A stretch of 64,000 nucleotides of DNA from Chitinophaga pinensis (GCA_945861665.1 CAMAVS010000006.1:1-64000); one strand, 5' to 3'; positions 7,509-16,304 are shown, counted from the stretch's first letter. The notes: a model not told the origin generated them from the letters alone. Numbers and translations: made by a program.

Positions 7509-9020
7509 TTAATTTACGTTACAAAGTACTTTCCAAATTTCAACCATGGCTAAAGTATCCAATTTGCAATACGCTAATAAGTTATTTCTTGTTTCATTTA
7601 CATTACCTTTAAATGAGCCGTCAATCATACTCATGTATGTTTTATTGGCTAAATCGCCATTATTTATTGGTAGCGATGAATACGATAATGTTGGCACCAA
7701 AGCAGGTAACACATCTTTAATTGAGGCACTTTTTCCCATTTGCGGAACATAATACCAAGCATTTTTAAAAACATCTAATAAATCAACCATACGATTATTT
7801 AGGTCTTTTAAAAACAGTTCTTCTTCAGGAAAATCTTCAGCCAATCGTTCGATAACCCCTTTTTCAAAAGTTGCGTAATATGAAACAATACTTCCTGTTG
7901 TTCCAAAATCAAGTTTCATTTGATTGATCATTGCTTGGCGAGGATTTAAAGCTTGTGGGTTTGTGAAATCTTCTGCTTGTGCTAAAAATTCTTTATGCTG
8001 TGGTTCTTCGGTTATATTTGAAACAATGTGCAAGGAATATTGAAATCCAACTTGCTCAAATGGAGACGTACGATCTAACACTGGAACAGCGGAATTTACC
8101 GTTTCAAAATCAAAAAAATGCAATGGATATACGGCCTTATTTAAAAACTGATGTATACGCGGTGAATCAATATGAGTGGCTCCTGTTAGCTGCCCGTTTA
8201 CTTGACAACTTTGGCGATGTGATAATTCAAAATTATCGGGAATATTGGCTAAATTTAAAATGCCATCGTTATACAAAGTCCAAATTTTATCTCTCCCGTT
8301 TGATAAATTAAATACCTTATCCTTATCCAATAAATTACCCCAACAATGTGTTTTAAAATCACAAACAAATGGATTATTACAATGCCTTCCAATGGCTTGA
8401 ATTGGCTCTAATCCTATTCTTATCATGGATTTAAGCACTTCGATGTTTTCAGATACCCATGCTTGTTTTTGAATAACTAAGGCAGTAATATCCGTCAGTT
8501 TAAAAAAATCATTTAAATTAATGGTCCCATTTTTTACATATGAACTATTTATTTGCAACAATGAAAATCGTTTTGGAGCATGCCCAGCATTTGCCATCAC
8601 CCAATATTGTATGGCTGCATCTGTAATATAATAATTTTCAAATTTGCTGCTGCTTTTCACTTCTATGGCATGAATATCGCCTTTAGCATCATGCTGTAAT
8701 ATATCTAAAACGGATAATACTTCATCGTAATAAAATGCAGGTTCATACAAAGTACTTGTCTTTTTTTGCATTTCAACAATCGTATTATCGATGGCATCAG
8801 CATAATCGTAATGCGTTTGACTTGTTAAATCCATGCCATTCGGATAACGCTCCTGTGCCATTTTGCCTATCGCATGACCTTGGTCAAAAATAGCTTGCTG
8901 ACTAGCAGTGATGGCTGGTTTTAAATCTTTACGGTTCAGGTCTAAAAATAATTTTTTAGAACATTGCACACCCGATACAAAGCGCGACTTAGATAATAGA
9001 TGTGGATATTTTAATGGCAT
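7509..9020 (-). CDS. DUF2779 nuclease: Cas4-like plus DEDD exonuclease-like
   Basis: The 503 residues show two nuclease-like halves. The N-terminal half has a Cas4/RecB-like arrangement: Cys20 in GVQCSK, an acidic-to-IEVKSS core (Asp116, Glu120, Lys122) and a cysteine triplet Cys214, Cys220, Cys226 that with Cys20 could ligate a 4Fe-4S cluster. The C-terminal half starts with HFFDFET (Asp304, Glu306) and ends with YCKLDTLAM (Asp488), the outer motifs of an RNase-H-like 3'-5' exonuclease. This combination is the DUF2779 family. Catalytic residues appear intact. A TATCTTTG promoter element lies 16 bases upstream of the ATG, so it can be expressed separately. No cas genes are nearby. Confidence 0.85.
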   Translation of the reverse strand: MPLKYPHLLSKSRFVSGVQCSKKLFLDLNRKDLKPAITASQQAIFDQGHAIGKMAQERYPNGMDLTSQTHYDYADAIDNTIVEMQKKTSTLYEPAFYYDEVLSVLDILQHDAKGDIHAIEVKSSSKFENYYITDAAIQYWVMANAGHAPKRFSLLQINSSYVKNGTINLNDFFKLTDITALVIQKQAWVSENIEVLKSMIRIGLEPIQAIGRHCNNPFVCDFKTHCWGNLLDKDKVFNLSNGRDKIWTLYNDGILNLANIPDNFELSHRQSCQVNGQLTGATHIDSPRIHQFLNKAVYPLHFFDFETVNSAVPVLDRTSPFEQVGFQYSLHIVSNITEEPQHKEFLAQAEDFTNPQALNPRQAMINQMKLDFGTTGSIVSYYATFEKGVIERLAEDFPEEELFLKDLNNRMVDLLDVFKNAWYYVPQMGKSASIKDVLPALVPTLSYSSLPINNGDLANKTYMSMIDGSFKGNVNETRNNLLAYCKLDTLAMVEIWKVLCNVN

Positions 9021-9035
9021 AATTTATATTTTTTA

Positions 9036-9043
9036 CAAAGATA
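9036..9043 (-). promoter_or_regulatory. Bacteroidota -7 element for the DUF2779 gene
   Basis: On the minus strand this reads TATCTTTG, a perfect TAnnTTTG -7 box, 16 bases before the DUF2779 start. The consensus is established for Bacteroidota sigma factors; the assignment here is by motif and spacing only. Confidence 0.5.
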
Positions 9044-9072
9044 TGTTAAAGGTATGCATTTTTATTGCAGAG

Positions 9073-10056
9073 TTATTTTGTCGTTCCATTTATAAACTTA
9101 GAAGAAAAAACAACATTTCGTCCTTTCATAAATATTGGAAGCTTGGTTATACACTCGAAAATTTCTAAAATTTCAGTTGTGTCAATTGTTGTTTCTTTAT
9201 GTTCCAATAATTTTCGGACAAACTTTAATTTATCTGACCAATCTGTTATATCATCTTTACTACGCTTAACAATTGGAATAAAGTCGCCTTTATATGTATC
9301 ATAATGATCAATTAAATGCTTTTTCATATCGGTATTTTTGGGATCAACTCCAATCATGTTATGAGTCCATAATTCAAAAATAGTGAACTTTTGAAATTGT
9401 ATTTTATTCTTTACAATATTAGAATATCCATCTAATTCAAAAATAGATTTATCACACAAAAATTGTAATGCGCCCAATTCAGTTGCAACTAGACCATGTG
9501 TAAATGTTATTTTTTTTGTAGGATTAATATAGTTAATAATTTCTGAGTATTTTTTTAAAAAATAATTTTTAATATGATAAGCATAATCACCTGTAATTTC
9601 TGTTCTTACTTTAGGATCTTGAATAATTGGAAATGGAAATATATCAATTAAAACAATTCCCTTTTTAGCTAAAAATTCTAATTTTTTTTGTTTGGTATTA
9701 ATCTTAGGGTCTTCTAATTTTCCCCCTTTCCAAATAAAAGGAACATCCAACCAAGGACTGTATTTTATTTGCTTCGGGTTATAAAAATATGATTTTTCAT
9801 TATTTTTAGCATTTCCTTTCCAATAAGGTGGGGCTTCGCCTATTAGAATTTCAACTTTCTCAAGATTGTTTGTTTTAAGATTATCAAGGTAAACAATAAA
9901 GTACACCCAATTTACTAAATATTCATAATATAATTCCTGAAAAAATTTACCATATACCCAGCCATTCTCCCAAGCTTTGTTATATAAATCTTCAAATTGT
10001 TCTTTAGAAAGTGGATTCAATTCTGCTTTTAGCGTTTCGGTCTTTTTCTTTTTCAT
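9073..10056 (-). CDS. EAPPY-motif protein A, possible UDG-fold
   Basis: A 327-residue soluble protein, unnamed to my knowledge. Three elements in order resemble a uracil-DNA-glycosylase-fold core: a strand ending in a GEAPP turn (VEILIGEAPPYWKG, about 90), a strand GIVLIDIFPFPI (about 135) placed like the UDG NVVKCRPP strand, and TFTHGLVATELGAL (about 185) placed like the UDG LG..A helix cap. The typical UDG catalytic HPS motif is not obvious. The plus-strand protein at 13953 has the same ordered pattern. It is one base downstream of a 115-residue gene, and follows the WYL regulator. The fold is inferred from motif order only. Confidence 0.55.
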   Translation of the reverse strand: MKKKKTETLKAELNPLSKEQFEDLYNKAWENGWVYGKFFQELYYEYLVNWVYFIVYLDNLKTNNLEKVEILIGEAPPYWKGNAKNNEKSYFYNPKQIKYSPWLDVPFIWKGGKLEDPKINTKQKKLEFLAKKGIVLIDIFPFPIIQDPKVRTEITGDYAYHIKNYFLKKYSEIINYINPTKKITFTHGLVATELGALQFLCDKSIFELDGYSNIVKNKIQFQKFTIFELWTHNMIGVDPKNTDMKKHLIDHYDTYKGDFIPIVKRSKDDITDWSDKLKFVRKLLEHKETTIDTTEILEIFECITKLPIFMKGRNVVFSSKFINGTTK

Positions 10057-10057
10057 T

Positions 10058-10405
10058 TTATTTGTTTTTGTTTTTAATTTTAATTGATATTGTATTATTT
10101 GTTATATCCCATCCAATGCGAAGCTTTACGCTAGGCTTATTTAATTGGAGGTAATAGTTTTTACGCACATCCTTAATGGCTTGCTTGTATACTTCGTAAT
10201 TATTTTGTTTAAGTCTAAAATACTGTTTAATTAGTGTAATACATTCGGTTAAACTGAGTGTTTCGTTTAATTTATAATGTTCAAAAAACGCTTTTTTAAA
10301 ATTGATGGATCTAAATAAAATATAAATACCATATTTGTTTTTTTTGTGAACTAACAAATCACTTTTAAAATAATTGATGTTCTTAGCTCTTAACTCTTTT
10401 TCCAT
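10058..10405 (-). CDS. Small basic hypothetical protein
   Basis: A 115-residue Lys-rich protein, mainly helical in the first 85 residues, ending with a strand pair (VKLRIGWDITNNTISIKI) and a Lys/Asn tail. I recognise no domain. Its stop and the ATG of EAPPY protein A are separated by a single base, so it is translationally linked with it. High Lys content would suit nucleic-acid binding, but nothing in the sequence proves it. Confidence 0.6.
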   Translation of the reverse strand: MEKELRAKNINYFKSDLLVHKKNKYGIYILFRSINFKKAFFEHYKLNETLSLTECITLIKQYFRLKQNNYEVYKQAIKDVRKNYYLQLNKPSVKLRIGWDITNNTISIKIKNKNK

Positions 10406-10445
10406 TTTATCTTACATTATATCCTATTTTAAAAAAAAGTTTCAC

Positions 10446-11522
10446 TTAATTTAAAACTTCATAAAATTCTCTAAATCGTCCTAATAAAAAAGCCAATTCA
10501 ATAGATCGTTCATTTGCCTTTTGCTCTTTGTTTAGTTTTTTCGATAATTTAATTTGTATGCTAACTACCAATGAATTTTCTTCTAAATTTATTGATTTTT
10601 CGTCAATTATTTGAGTAGGATGTAGGGGTAAACTTTTTACATAAGAAGCCGCCCAATCTCTAAATTTAATTTTCACCTCAGTTACGGTGTCTTCTTTAGG
10701 GTGGTTCCAAACACCAAGCACATAGTCAAAATGTGTTTTTAATTCAGTTTCTTTTTCTAACTTTTTATAATTAAAATTTACATATTCCTCTTGCTCATCT
10801 GATAATTCATCAACACGCAAATTTCTAATTTGATCTATTCTAAAATTGATAATCGATTGATTATACATATTTATAGCTGTTAAATAATAAATCCCATTAT
10901 ACAATCGTATTTGCATGGGGGCCACTTTTTGTTCTGAGGCCTTTTCTATGCTTGTATCTAATTTATTCACAGCGATGTAACGAAAATGGATGCATTGTCC
11001 ACGATGAATATGCCCTAAAATTTTAATCGCTAATTTCACCACCTTATCTTCTTGCGCTAATTTAGGTTGTGAACTAATTACAACAGAAGCACATTTGCTC
11101 TCTGTGTTATCTAATTCAAATTGTTCTACTAAACCTTCCATTATTTTTTTTACAGCTGGTAAGGATTCGTATTGTTTTAAAATTCCCATTAAAAATGGAA
11201 CAGTTAATCGTTCATCTTCTTCTAAATCTCCAAAAACTGGCTGAGGGCTATCGGCAGCATATTGATAAATTCCATGGCTATATTCAATAATAAAAACATC
11301 CTTTTTTTTAGGATCTATTTTATCAGATAGACTGTGAATAAAATTGCCACTGCGTAAATCTTTTAGGGCATAATTAATCATTCTCTCTTCAATTGGCTTG
11401 TGCCCTCCTTCATCCAATTTATGATTCACAAAGTTTTTCATTTTTTTCAAACTTCCTCCACCCTTTTTTAAAAATTGGTCGATAAAACGGATTCGTAATA
11501 ATTTCATTGAATTGGTATCCAT
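10446..11522 (-). CDS. WYL-domain transcriptional regulator
   Basis: A 358-residue protein with an N-terminal helical region that reads like a winged-helix DNA-binding domain (residues 1-80), a linker, and a WYL domain from about 165 (IHFRYIA, then PMQIRLYNGIYYLTAIN at 202-218 carrying the R-x-Y..YYL core), followed by a WCX-like C-terminal extension with ELAFLLGRFREFYEVL. WYL proteins sense nucleic-acid-related ligands and commonly control phage-defence operons. It is the first gene of the minus-strand series and is divergent from the AAA+ gene at 11617, so it is well placed to control both directions. Confidence 0.85.
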   Translation of the reverse strand: MDTNSMKLLRIRFIDQFLKKGGGSLKKMKNFVNHKLDEGGHKPIEERMINYALKDLRSGNFIHSLSDKIDPKKKDVFIIEYSHGIYQYAADSPQPVFGDLEEDERLTVPFLMGILKQYESLPAVKKIMEGLVEQFELDNTESKCASVVISSQPKLAQEDKVVKLAIKILGHIHRGQCIHFRYIAVNKLDTSIEKASEQKVAPMQIRLYNGIYYLTAINMYNQSIINFRIDQIRNLRVDELSDEQEEYVNFNYKKLEKETELKTHFDYVLGVWNHPKEDTVTEVKIKFRDWAASYVKSLPLHPTQIIDEKSINLEENSLVVSIQIKLSKKLNKEQKANERSIELAFLLGRFREFYEVLN

Positions 11523-11553
11523 ACTTTATTTATTCTTATAATTTTTTCAATTA

Positions 11554-11561
11554 CAAATGTA
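11554..11561 (-). promoter_or_regulatory. -7 element upstream of the WYL regulator
   Basis: On the minus strand this reads TACATTTG, matching TAnnTTTG, 31 bases before the WYL ATG. It lies in the 94-base divergent gap between the regulator and the plus-strand AAA+ gene, so a regulator bound here could affect both. Confidence 0.45.
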
Positions 11562-11616
11562 AACAATAAGTCTGCAATAAAAATGCATAGCGATATTATA
11601 ATTTTACAGAAAAAAT

Positions 11617-13242
11617 ATGAGAAATTGGTTTAAAGAATTATCAGTTGAAAAAACTGAGCGAGTTGAAAAAAAAACAAACTGTCCAACATTAGAAAGCGAA
11701 GTATTTATAGAGTTTGCAGCTTTTTTAGGCTTATCCGTTGAATTATCATTTGTAATGTGTTGTTATTGCCATTTAAGTTCAAAACACAAAATTGTGAGTA
11801 GTTCAGAACTAATAAATTTGGCTAGTAAACAGCTTATATCAAAAGATGTAGAATTGGCCTATGAAGATTTATTATGTATGGGATGGCTTATTAATAAATA
11901 TGATAGAGGAAATAGTTTAGACGAACAAATTGTGTTAAATAAAACCCTTGAGTTGGCCATTAAAAAATCAAATGCTGATTTACTTCCGCGTTTGATTGAA
12001 AATTATAAATACAAAGGCCTGAAACAATTAATTATTAAGGCCTGTTTTTTAAGAACTAATGAAATAAGTAAACAAGAGTGGTTAGATTATACCACTAAAA
12101 TCATGCTTAAACCAAAAACAAATTATTTAATCTATTTAAAATCTAAGCGATTATCCAAATTAGATAATGCGATGGTACTTTTTGCAACATCCATATATAT
12201 TCATGAAAGAATCAATAATTGTAGTTCCACCATACTAAGCACGTTTAGTGTTGATAGCATATCTCGTTTTAAACTGCATGCTGAATTGCAATCCAATCAA
12301 CATAAAATTATTACCCATAAATTATTCTTTAATGAAGAGCGGCAGTTTGGTGAAATAGCATTGTTACCAACTAAAGAATGGTTAAAAGCAATTTTTCCAG
12401 AACTTAAAGTTGTTAATGCCATCGTTAATCACCCAGCTTTAACTCGAATCAATTATACATCCATCCATGAAAAACCGTTATTATTTAATTCGAATAAACT
12501 AAATGATATTTTATTGTTTGAAAAATTATTACAACCAAAGCAATTTAAAAATTACCGTTTAAAGGCTTTAGAAATGAAAGAAATGGGTGGATTAACCTTT
12601 TTATTTTCTGGAGTGCCGGGAACTGGTAAAACTGAGCTTTGCAAGCAGCTAGCGTTAAAAACGCATCGCGATGTACTTTTATTTAATGTATCTGAAACCA
12701 AAAATAAATTTTACGGTGAGACAGAAAAAAATGTTAAATCTATTTTTGATTATTATAGAACTCTAAGCCATGATCCTGATAATTGTCCGATTATTGTATT
12801 TAACGAAGCGGATAGTCTCTTTTCTAAAAGAAGTGAAGGAGATAATTATAGTTCGCAAACAGAAAATACGATACAAACAATTTTATTAAATGAGCTAGAA
12901 AATTTTAATGGTATTTTAATTGCGACTACTAACCTACCCGATTCATTTGATGAAGCTTTTAAAAGACGATTTCTATTTCAGTTCTCCTTTGATTTACCTG
13001 ATTTAGAAACACGAGAATTATTATTAACTAATTATTTTCCAGAAATATCATCAGAACAAATATGTTTGCTTGCCGAAAAATATATATTTTCTGCGGCTGA
13101 ATTACAAAATTTCAGAAAGCATTTATTATTAAAAATTAGTTTGATTAACCCACAATGTAATACTGTTGCTGAATTTGAAACCTATTTTATGGGATTAACT
13201 AGTCCAAAAAGAAATGTAGTTAAGGGATTTAAAAACTATTAA
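11617..13242 (+). CDS. AAA+ ATPase with NEAD Walker B (paralogue B)
   Basis: A 541-residue protein built like the minus-strand ATPase at 5114-6823: about 300 residues of helical N-terminal region, here with a winged-helix-like start, then an AAA+ core. Walker A is GVPGTGKT (332-339), Walker B is PIIVFNEAD (391-399) again with Asn in place of Asp, sensor 1 is ATTN (436-439), and FKRRF (448-452) supplies the arginine finger region. The cores align almost without gaps, whereas the N-termini are not recognisably related. It is divergent from the WYL regulator and followed by a hypothetical gene and EAPPY protein B, mirroring the other arm. Confidence 0.85.
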   Translation: MRNWFKELSVEKTERVEKKTNCPTLESEVFIEFAAFLGLSVELSFVMCCYCHLSSKHKIVSSSELINLASKQLISKDVELAYEDLLCMGWLINKYDRGNSLDEQIVLNKTLELAIKKSNADLLPRLIENYKYKGLKQLIIKACFLRTNEISKQEWLDYTTKIMLKPKTNYLIYLKSKRLSKLDNAMVLFATSIYIHERINNCSSTILSTFSVDSISRFKLHAELQSNQHKIITHKLFFNEERQFGEIALLPTKEWLKAIFPELKVVNAIVNHPALTRINYTSIHEKPLLFNSNKLNDILLFEKLLQPKQFKNYRLKALEMKEMGGLTFLFSGVPGTGKTELCKQLALKTHRDVLLFNVSETKNKFYGETEKNVKSIFDYYRTLSHDPDNCPIIVFNEADSLFSKRSEGDNYSSQTENTIQTILLNELENFNGILIATTNLPDSFDEAFKRRFLFQFSFDLPDLETRELLLTNYFPEISSEQICLLAEKYIFSAAELQNFRKHLLLKISLINPQCNTVAEFETYFMGLTSPKRNVVKGFKNY

Positions 13243-13323
13243 GCCATTATATAGTTTTGATTTCAAAAACACAATCATAAATGATTAAGTCCGATTTATA
13301 AATTGAAAAAATAATTTAAGCAT

Positions 13324-13767
13324 ATGAAATTAATTAAAGCAACTAATTATCCCTTACAGTGGGAAAATAAAATTGAAGAGTGGATGAATAAAAATGGCTT
13401 GTATCAATTGGGGAAATTAAACCAAAATGTAATGCATGATTTAAATTTATTTCTAAGTATTTTAAAATCTTACCCTGGCATATCTACAGATTTTCTTTAT
13501 CAAATAAATGATTTTACTTATGGTATAAAAGTGAGTTGTAAAAACAAGAATATACCATTTATAGCTTACGTTCGTTATGTTGTAGATGTAGAAGGAGAAT
13601 TAACATTTGAAATATTTTACACAAATTTTCCTGTTTGGAATAAGGAGAATAGCTCCATAGATTATCAGTATGAAACCATAAAAATTAGTGGTTCCGAAAT
13701 AAACGATAGTCAATTCCTAGTTGAGCAAATCATGCAATTATATATTCTTTTTTCAGATTCAAATTAA
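13324..13767 (+). CDS. Hypothetical protein in AAA+ operon
   Basis: A 147-residue soluble protein. The first 60 residues look helical (EEWMNKNGLYQLGKLNQNV), the remainder alternates strands (YGIKVSCK, PFIAYVRYVVDVEGELTFEIFYT) and ends in a helix. No family recognised. It follows the plus-strand AAA+ gene after 81 bases and precedes EAPPY protein B after 185 bases of gene-free AT-rich DNA. The strand-rich second half may be a small sensor or adaptor domain, which is speculation. Confidence 0.6.
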   Translation: MKLIKATNYPLQWENKIEEWMNKNGLYQLGKLNQNVMHDLNLFLSILKSYPGISTDFLYQINDFTYGIKVSCKNKNIPFIAYVRYVVDVEGELTFEIFYTNFPVWNKENSSIDYQYETIKISGSEINDSQFLVEQIMQLYILFSDSN

Positions 13768-13952
13768 ATAATTATACATTGTAATTAAATTGAAAAATCT
13801 CTTAAATACCAAATAGAATTTAAAAATAATGGCAATAACTGTCTGCCGAAACCAATAATATTTGTTGAAACATTTTGTTTTAATTCACTTTAAACTTACC
13901 TGTCATTTGATAGTTTATAAATATTGAATATATTTACATTGAAAGAAATAAG

Positions 13953-14915
13953 TTGAGAAAATTAAAGGAGCAATACACATATAGTAAAAAAGACTTAAAT
14001 TGCTTAAAGGCTTGTTTTTACAAAAACTTAAAGAATGATGAAATAACATTAAATATCGGACTAAATGTATTTTTTGGTAATAAGCCTGAGAACAATGATA
14101 AATGGAAAGAATCTTTTAAAGAAAGAATTATTCAACTTACCGAAAAAAGATTAGAAAGTGAAGAAGTAACAATTGCACGAAACGAAATTAGTAAGCAAAA
14201 CCTTGCTAAAATTAAGCCCAAAAAGATAATCGAAGAAGGACGCGAAAAATGGGAGAAGATCAAGGTAGAATTAAAGCATTATCTTACTAATTTAAATAAA
14301 CAGTTAAAAAAATGTTCATTGGAGCGTACTTTAATATATGAGGCTCCGCCATATAAAATCACTTATTCTATTGATACGAAATCTACTAAATTTATTTCAA
14401 GATTCATCTTTGATGATAATTGTTCTTCTGCATATGCACAATCAATTAAAGATTGGGCAAATTGTAATGAGAACCCAAGTTTAATTCTCGCAAAAAAAAC
14501 AACAGGTTTCTTTGATGTTATCCCCATCCCTATACCTATAACTTCTGAATTACGAAAATCTTGGGCTACCGATGACATATTCTTTATTAATGGGAAAAGA
14601 ATTTTTATGCATTTTTTTGACTGGGCGGTAGAAAATTATTTAGAACGTTTGATAAAAATGGGTATTACAGTTTCTGAAGAGCACAAGGTTGCAATAGGGA
14701 TTCCTCTTAATAATGCAGTTACACTTTATGAATATTATGAGTCGAATAGTCATGAAGCTAAAGGTCTATTAAAAGAATTATTAACACCTAACCATTTTAA
14801 AACAAAGGATATAGATATAAGTTTGACTGGAATGTGGCTGCAACATTATAAATCCTCAATTATTGGACCGAGTAATACACCATTAGGAAAACTAATTGAG
14901 AATGCTTTTAAGTAA
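13953..14915 (+). CDS. EAPPY-motif protein B, possible UDG-fold
   Basis: A 320-residue protein starting at TTG (AAATAAG just upstream); the next in-frame ATG is far inside. A Lys-rich helical N-terminus (1-115) precedes LIYEAPPYKITYS, GFFDVIPIPIPI and HKVAIGIPLNNAVTLYEYY, which appear in the same order and similar spacing as in EAPPY protein A (GEAPPY, GIVLIDIFPFPI, TFTHGLVATELGAL). That shared arrangement resembles the strand-turn elements of uracil-DNA-glycosylase-fold enzymes. Overall identity to protein A is low. It is the last gene before attC-like site 4. Function unknown. Confidence 0.55.
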   Translation: MRKLKEQYTYSKKDLNCLKACFYKNLKNDEITLNIGLNVFFGNKPENNDKWKESFKERIIQLTEKRLESEEVTIARNEISKQNLAKIKPKKIIEEGREKWEKIKVELKHYLTNLNKQLKKCSLERTLIYEAPPYKITYSIDTKSTKFISRFIFDDNCSSAYAQSIKDWANCNENPSLILAKKTTGFFDVIPIPIPITSELRKSWATDDIFFINGKRIFMHFFDWAVENYLERLIKMGITVSEEHKVAIGIPLNNAVTLYEYYESNSHEAKGLLKELLTPNHFKTKDIDISLTGMWLQHYKSSIIGPSNTPLGKLIENAFK

Positions 14916-14921
14916 AACCAG

Positions 14922-15035
14922 CAGTTAACAGCGTGTAAGTGCTATTTTTTGGGAGTTGTTATGCTAATTAAAATGTTCGCAGGTGTAAGTTGTAACAAAA
15001 GCGGGCAAAGGCACGCAAAACGTTATGGGCAAGCA
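14922..15035 (+). repeat. attC-like recombination site 4 (degenerate)
   Basis: The right core AAAACGTTATGGGCAAGC is identical to that of other sites, and the left end has GTTAACAGCGTGTAAGTGC. Pairing of the arms is weaker than elsewhere (AGCGTG against the reverse complement of CACGC, then mostly mismatches). It closes the 12-kb stretch without attC sites and opens the Fic cassette. Confidence 0.55.
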
Positions 15036-15821
15036 TTAAGCAGACCGTAATGACATTGGCAACATCAAAAGAAATGGCACACACCTTTCCATTTTTAATG
15101 CGTAATAATTAAATCCAATATGAATTTTTTGATAGTATTCTGACCTATGTTTTGCATAATAACGTTCACTTTGAATTGACCAAGCATTTTCCCCCAACTT
15201 TTCTGATAAAAACCATTTTTCTAATAAACGACCAGCACGACCATTTCCATCCATAAAAGGATGTATTTTTTCAAATATTAAATGTATCATAGAAGCAAAA
15301 TAAAATATTTCCTTATGCGACAAATCTCTACCTATTAGTTCTTTTATATCAAAAAACAACTTTGTAAATTCTTCCTTGACAAACTCAGGTTCAACAGCCA
15401 TATATTCAACTTTGCCACTACTAAAAATACCGACTTGTTGATTTCTCAACTTGCCTTTTTGACTTTTTAGCGTCAAAACTGTATTACTTAAAATCTTGTG
15501 AACTTCTAAAAATGTTGTTTGACTTAATTTATTTTTCATTGCAAAATTATATGCAAGAATCAAATCGTCAATTTCTGTCATTTCTTTTGGCTTAGACTTT
15601 ACTTTAAATTTTTTATTTTTTAAGTATGTATCTATGTCAATACTATTTCCTTCAATATTTGATGAATATGTTGCAGAAGATTGCACGTAGTATTCAAAAT
15701 CATCTTTAGAATAAAAGTTTTTTGTTCTAAATTGATTAAACACATCGAACCAATCAATATTAAGTTTAGTTGAATACTCGTTTAAATATTCAGCAGTAAG
15801 TATTTTTAAATGTTTTCCCAT
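15036..15821 (-). CDS. Fic-domain AMP-transferase with N-terminal inhibitory motif
   Basis: Fic proteins transfer AMP or another nucleotide moiety to hydroxyl groups of target proteins. The 261-residue protein has the complete catalytic motif HPFMDGNGRAGR (187-198) with His187, and an N-terminal inhibitory motif of the S/T-xxx-E-G/N type, SSNIEGN (Ser53, Glu57, Gly58), so it is an autoinhibited class II enzyme. The C-terminus (CVPFLLMLP) is as in relatives, so the gene is complete. Its stop lies directly at the right border of attC-like site 4, and it points against the array direction. A small gene lies 54 bases upstream. Confidence 0.9.
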   Translation of the reverse strand: MGKHLKILTAEYLNEYSTKLNIDWFDVFNQFRTKNFYSKDDFEYYVQSSATYSSNIEGNSIDIDTYLKNKKFKVKSKPKEMTEIDDLILAYNFAMKNKLSQTTFLEVHKILSNTVLTLKSQKGKLRNQQVGIFSSGKVEYMAVEPEFVKEEFTKLFFDIKELIGRDLSHKEIFYFASMIHLIFEKIHPFMDGNGRAGRLLEKWFLSEKLGENAWSIQSERYYAKHRSEYYQKIHIGFNYYALKMERCVPFLLMLPMSLRSA

Positions 15822-15875
15822 TCGATGATTTGATTTTAAAAGTGGTACAATAAATACATGGCACCACTTTTTGAT

Positions 15876-16091
15876 TTAAAACTTTGTAATCGCACTAGCT
15901 TTTAGTAACGCCATTTTAGCAACTTTTTTGGCTTCGGTTTTCGTTGTAAATGTACCGATAATTTCGCTTCCAGACAAGCCTCCTTTAAACTGTAATTCCA
16001 TTCGTTTCATATCTGCACTAAACAGAATGTTAATCAGCGTGGAACGTTTTGTTAGTTTTGTTACAACCCAAAAATTTTGAACTTTACTCAT
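15876..16091 (-). CDS. Small hypothetical protein upstream of fic
   Basis: A 71-residue basic protein (MSKVQNFWVVTKLTKRST..., ending KMALLKASAITKF) with an alternating strand pattern followed by a C-terminal helix. It precedes fic in the same orientation with a 54-base gap, within one unit bounded by attC-like sites 4 and 5. The arrangement resembles a toxin-antitoxin pair, but Fic already carries its own inhibitory motif, so an antitoxin role is only a possibility. No family recognised. Confidence 0.55.
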   Translation of the reverse strand: MSKVQNFWVVTKLTKRSTLINILFSADMKRMELQFKGGLSGSEIIGTFTTKTEAKKVAKMALLKASAITKF

Positions 16092-16166
16092 ATTATTCTA
16101 GTCGTTTTTCTATACCACGACAAAAGATTTTAGCTAATAATTAAAACCACATTTGGAAATATGCCA

Positions 16167-16304
16167 GCCCATAACATTGGGTTTGCAAAAGCGGTGGCTT
16201 ATCGCTTCGTTTGACATTTTTTGCTATCTTTAACATTGGTTCTTCGTTGGTAGTTTGGTGGTAAAATCACCGCCTTCGCAAACCCAAAAACCGTTATGGG
16301 CAAG
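16167..16304 (+). repeat. attC-like recombination site 5
   Basis: GCCCATAAC and GTTATGGGC are perfectly complementary cores. TTGGGTTTGCAAAAGCGGTGG on the left pairs with the reverse complement of CCGCCTTCGCAAACCCAA on the right. The middle contains ATCGCTTCGTTTGACATTTT, a variant of the block shared with sites 1, 2 and 8. The bases from 16305 to 16463 are leader sequence without a recognisable gene. Confidence 0.75.

Noticed and set aside
7509..9020. DUF2779 protein as Cas4
   Set aside because: The N-terminal Cas4-like half is fused to an exonuclease-like half and no cas1, cas2 or CRISPR repeats are present.
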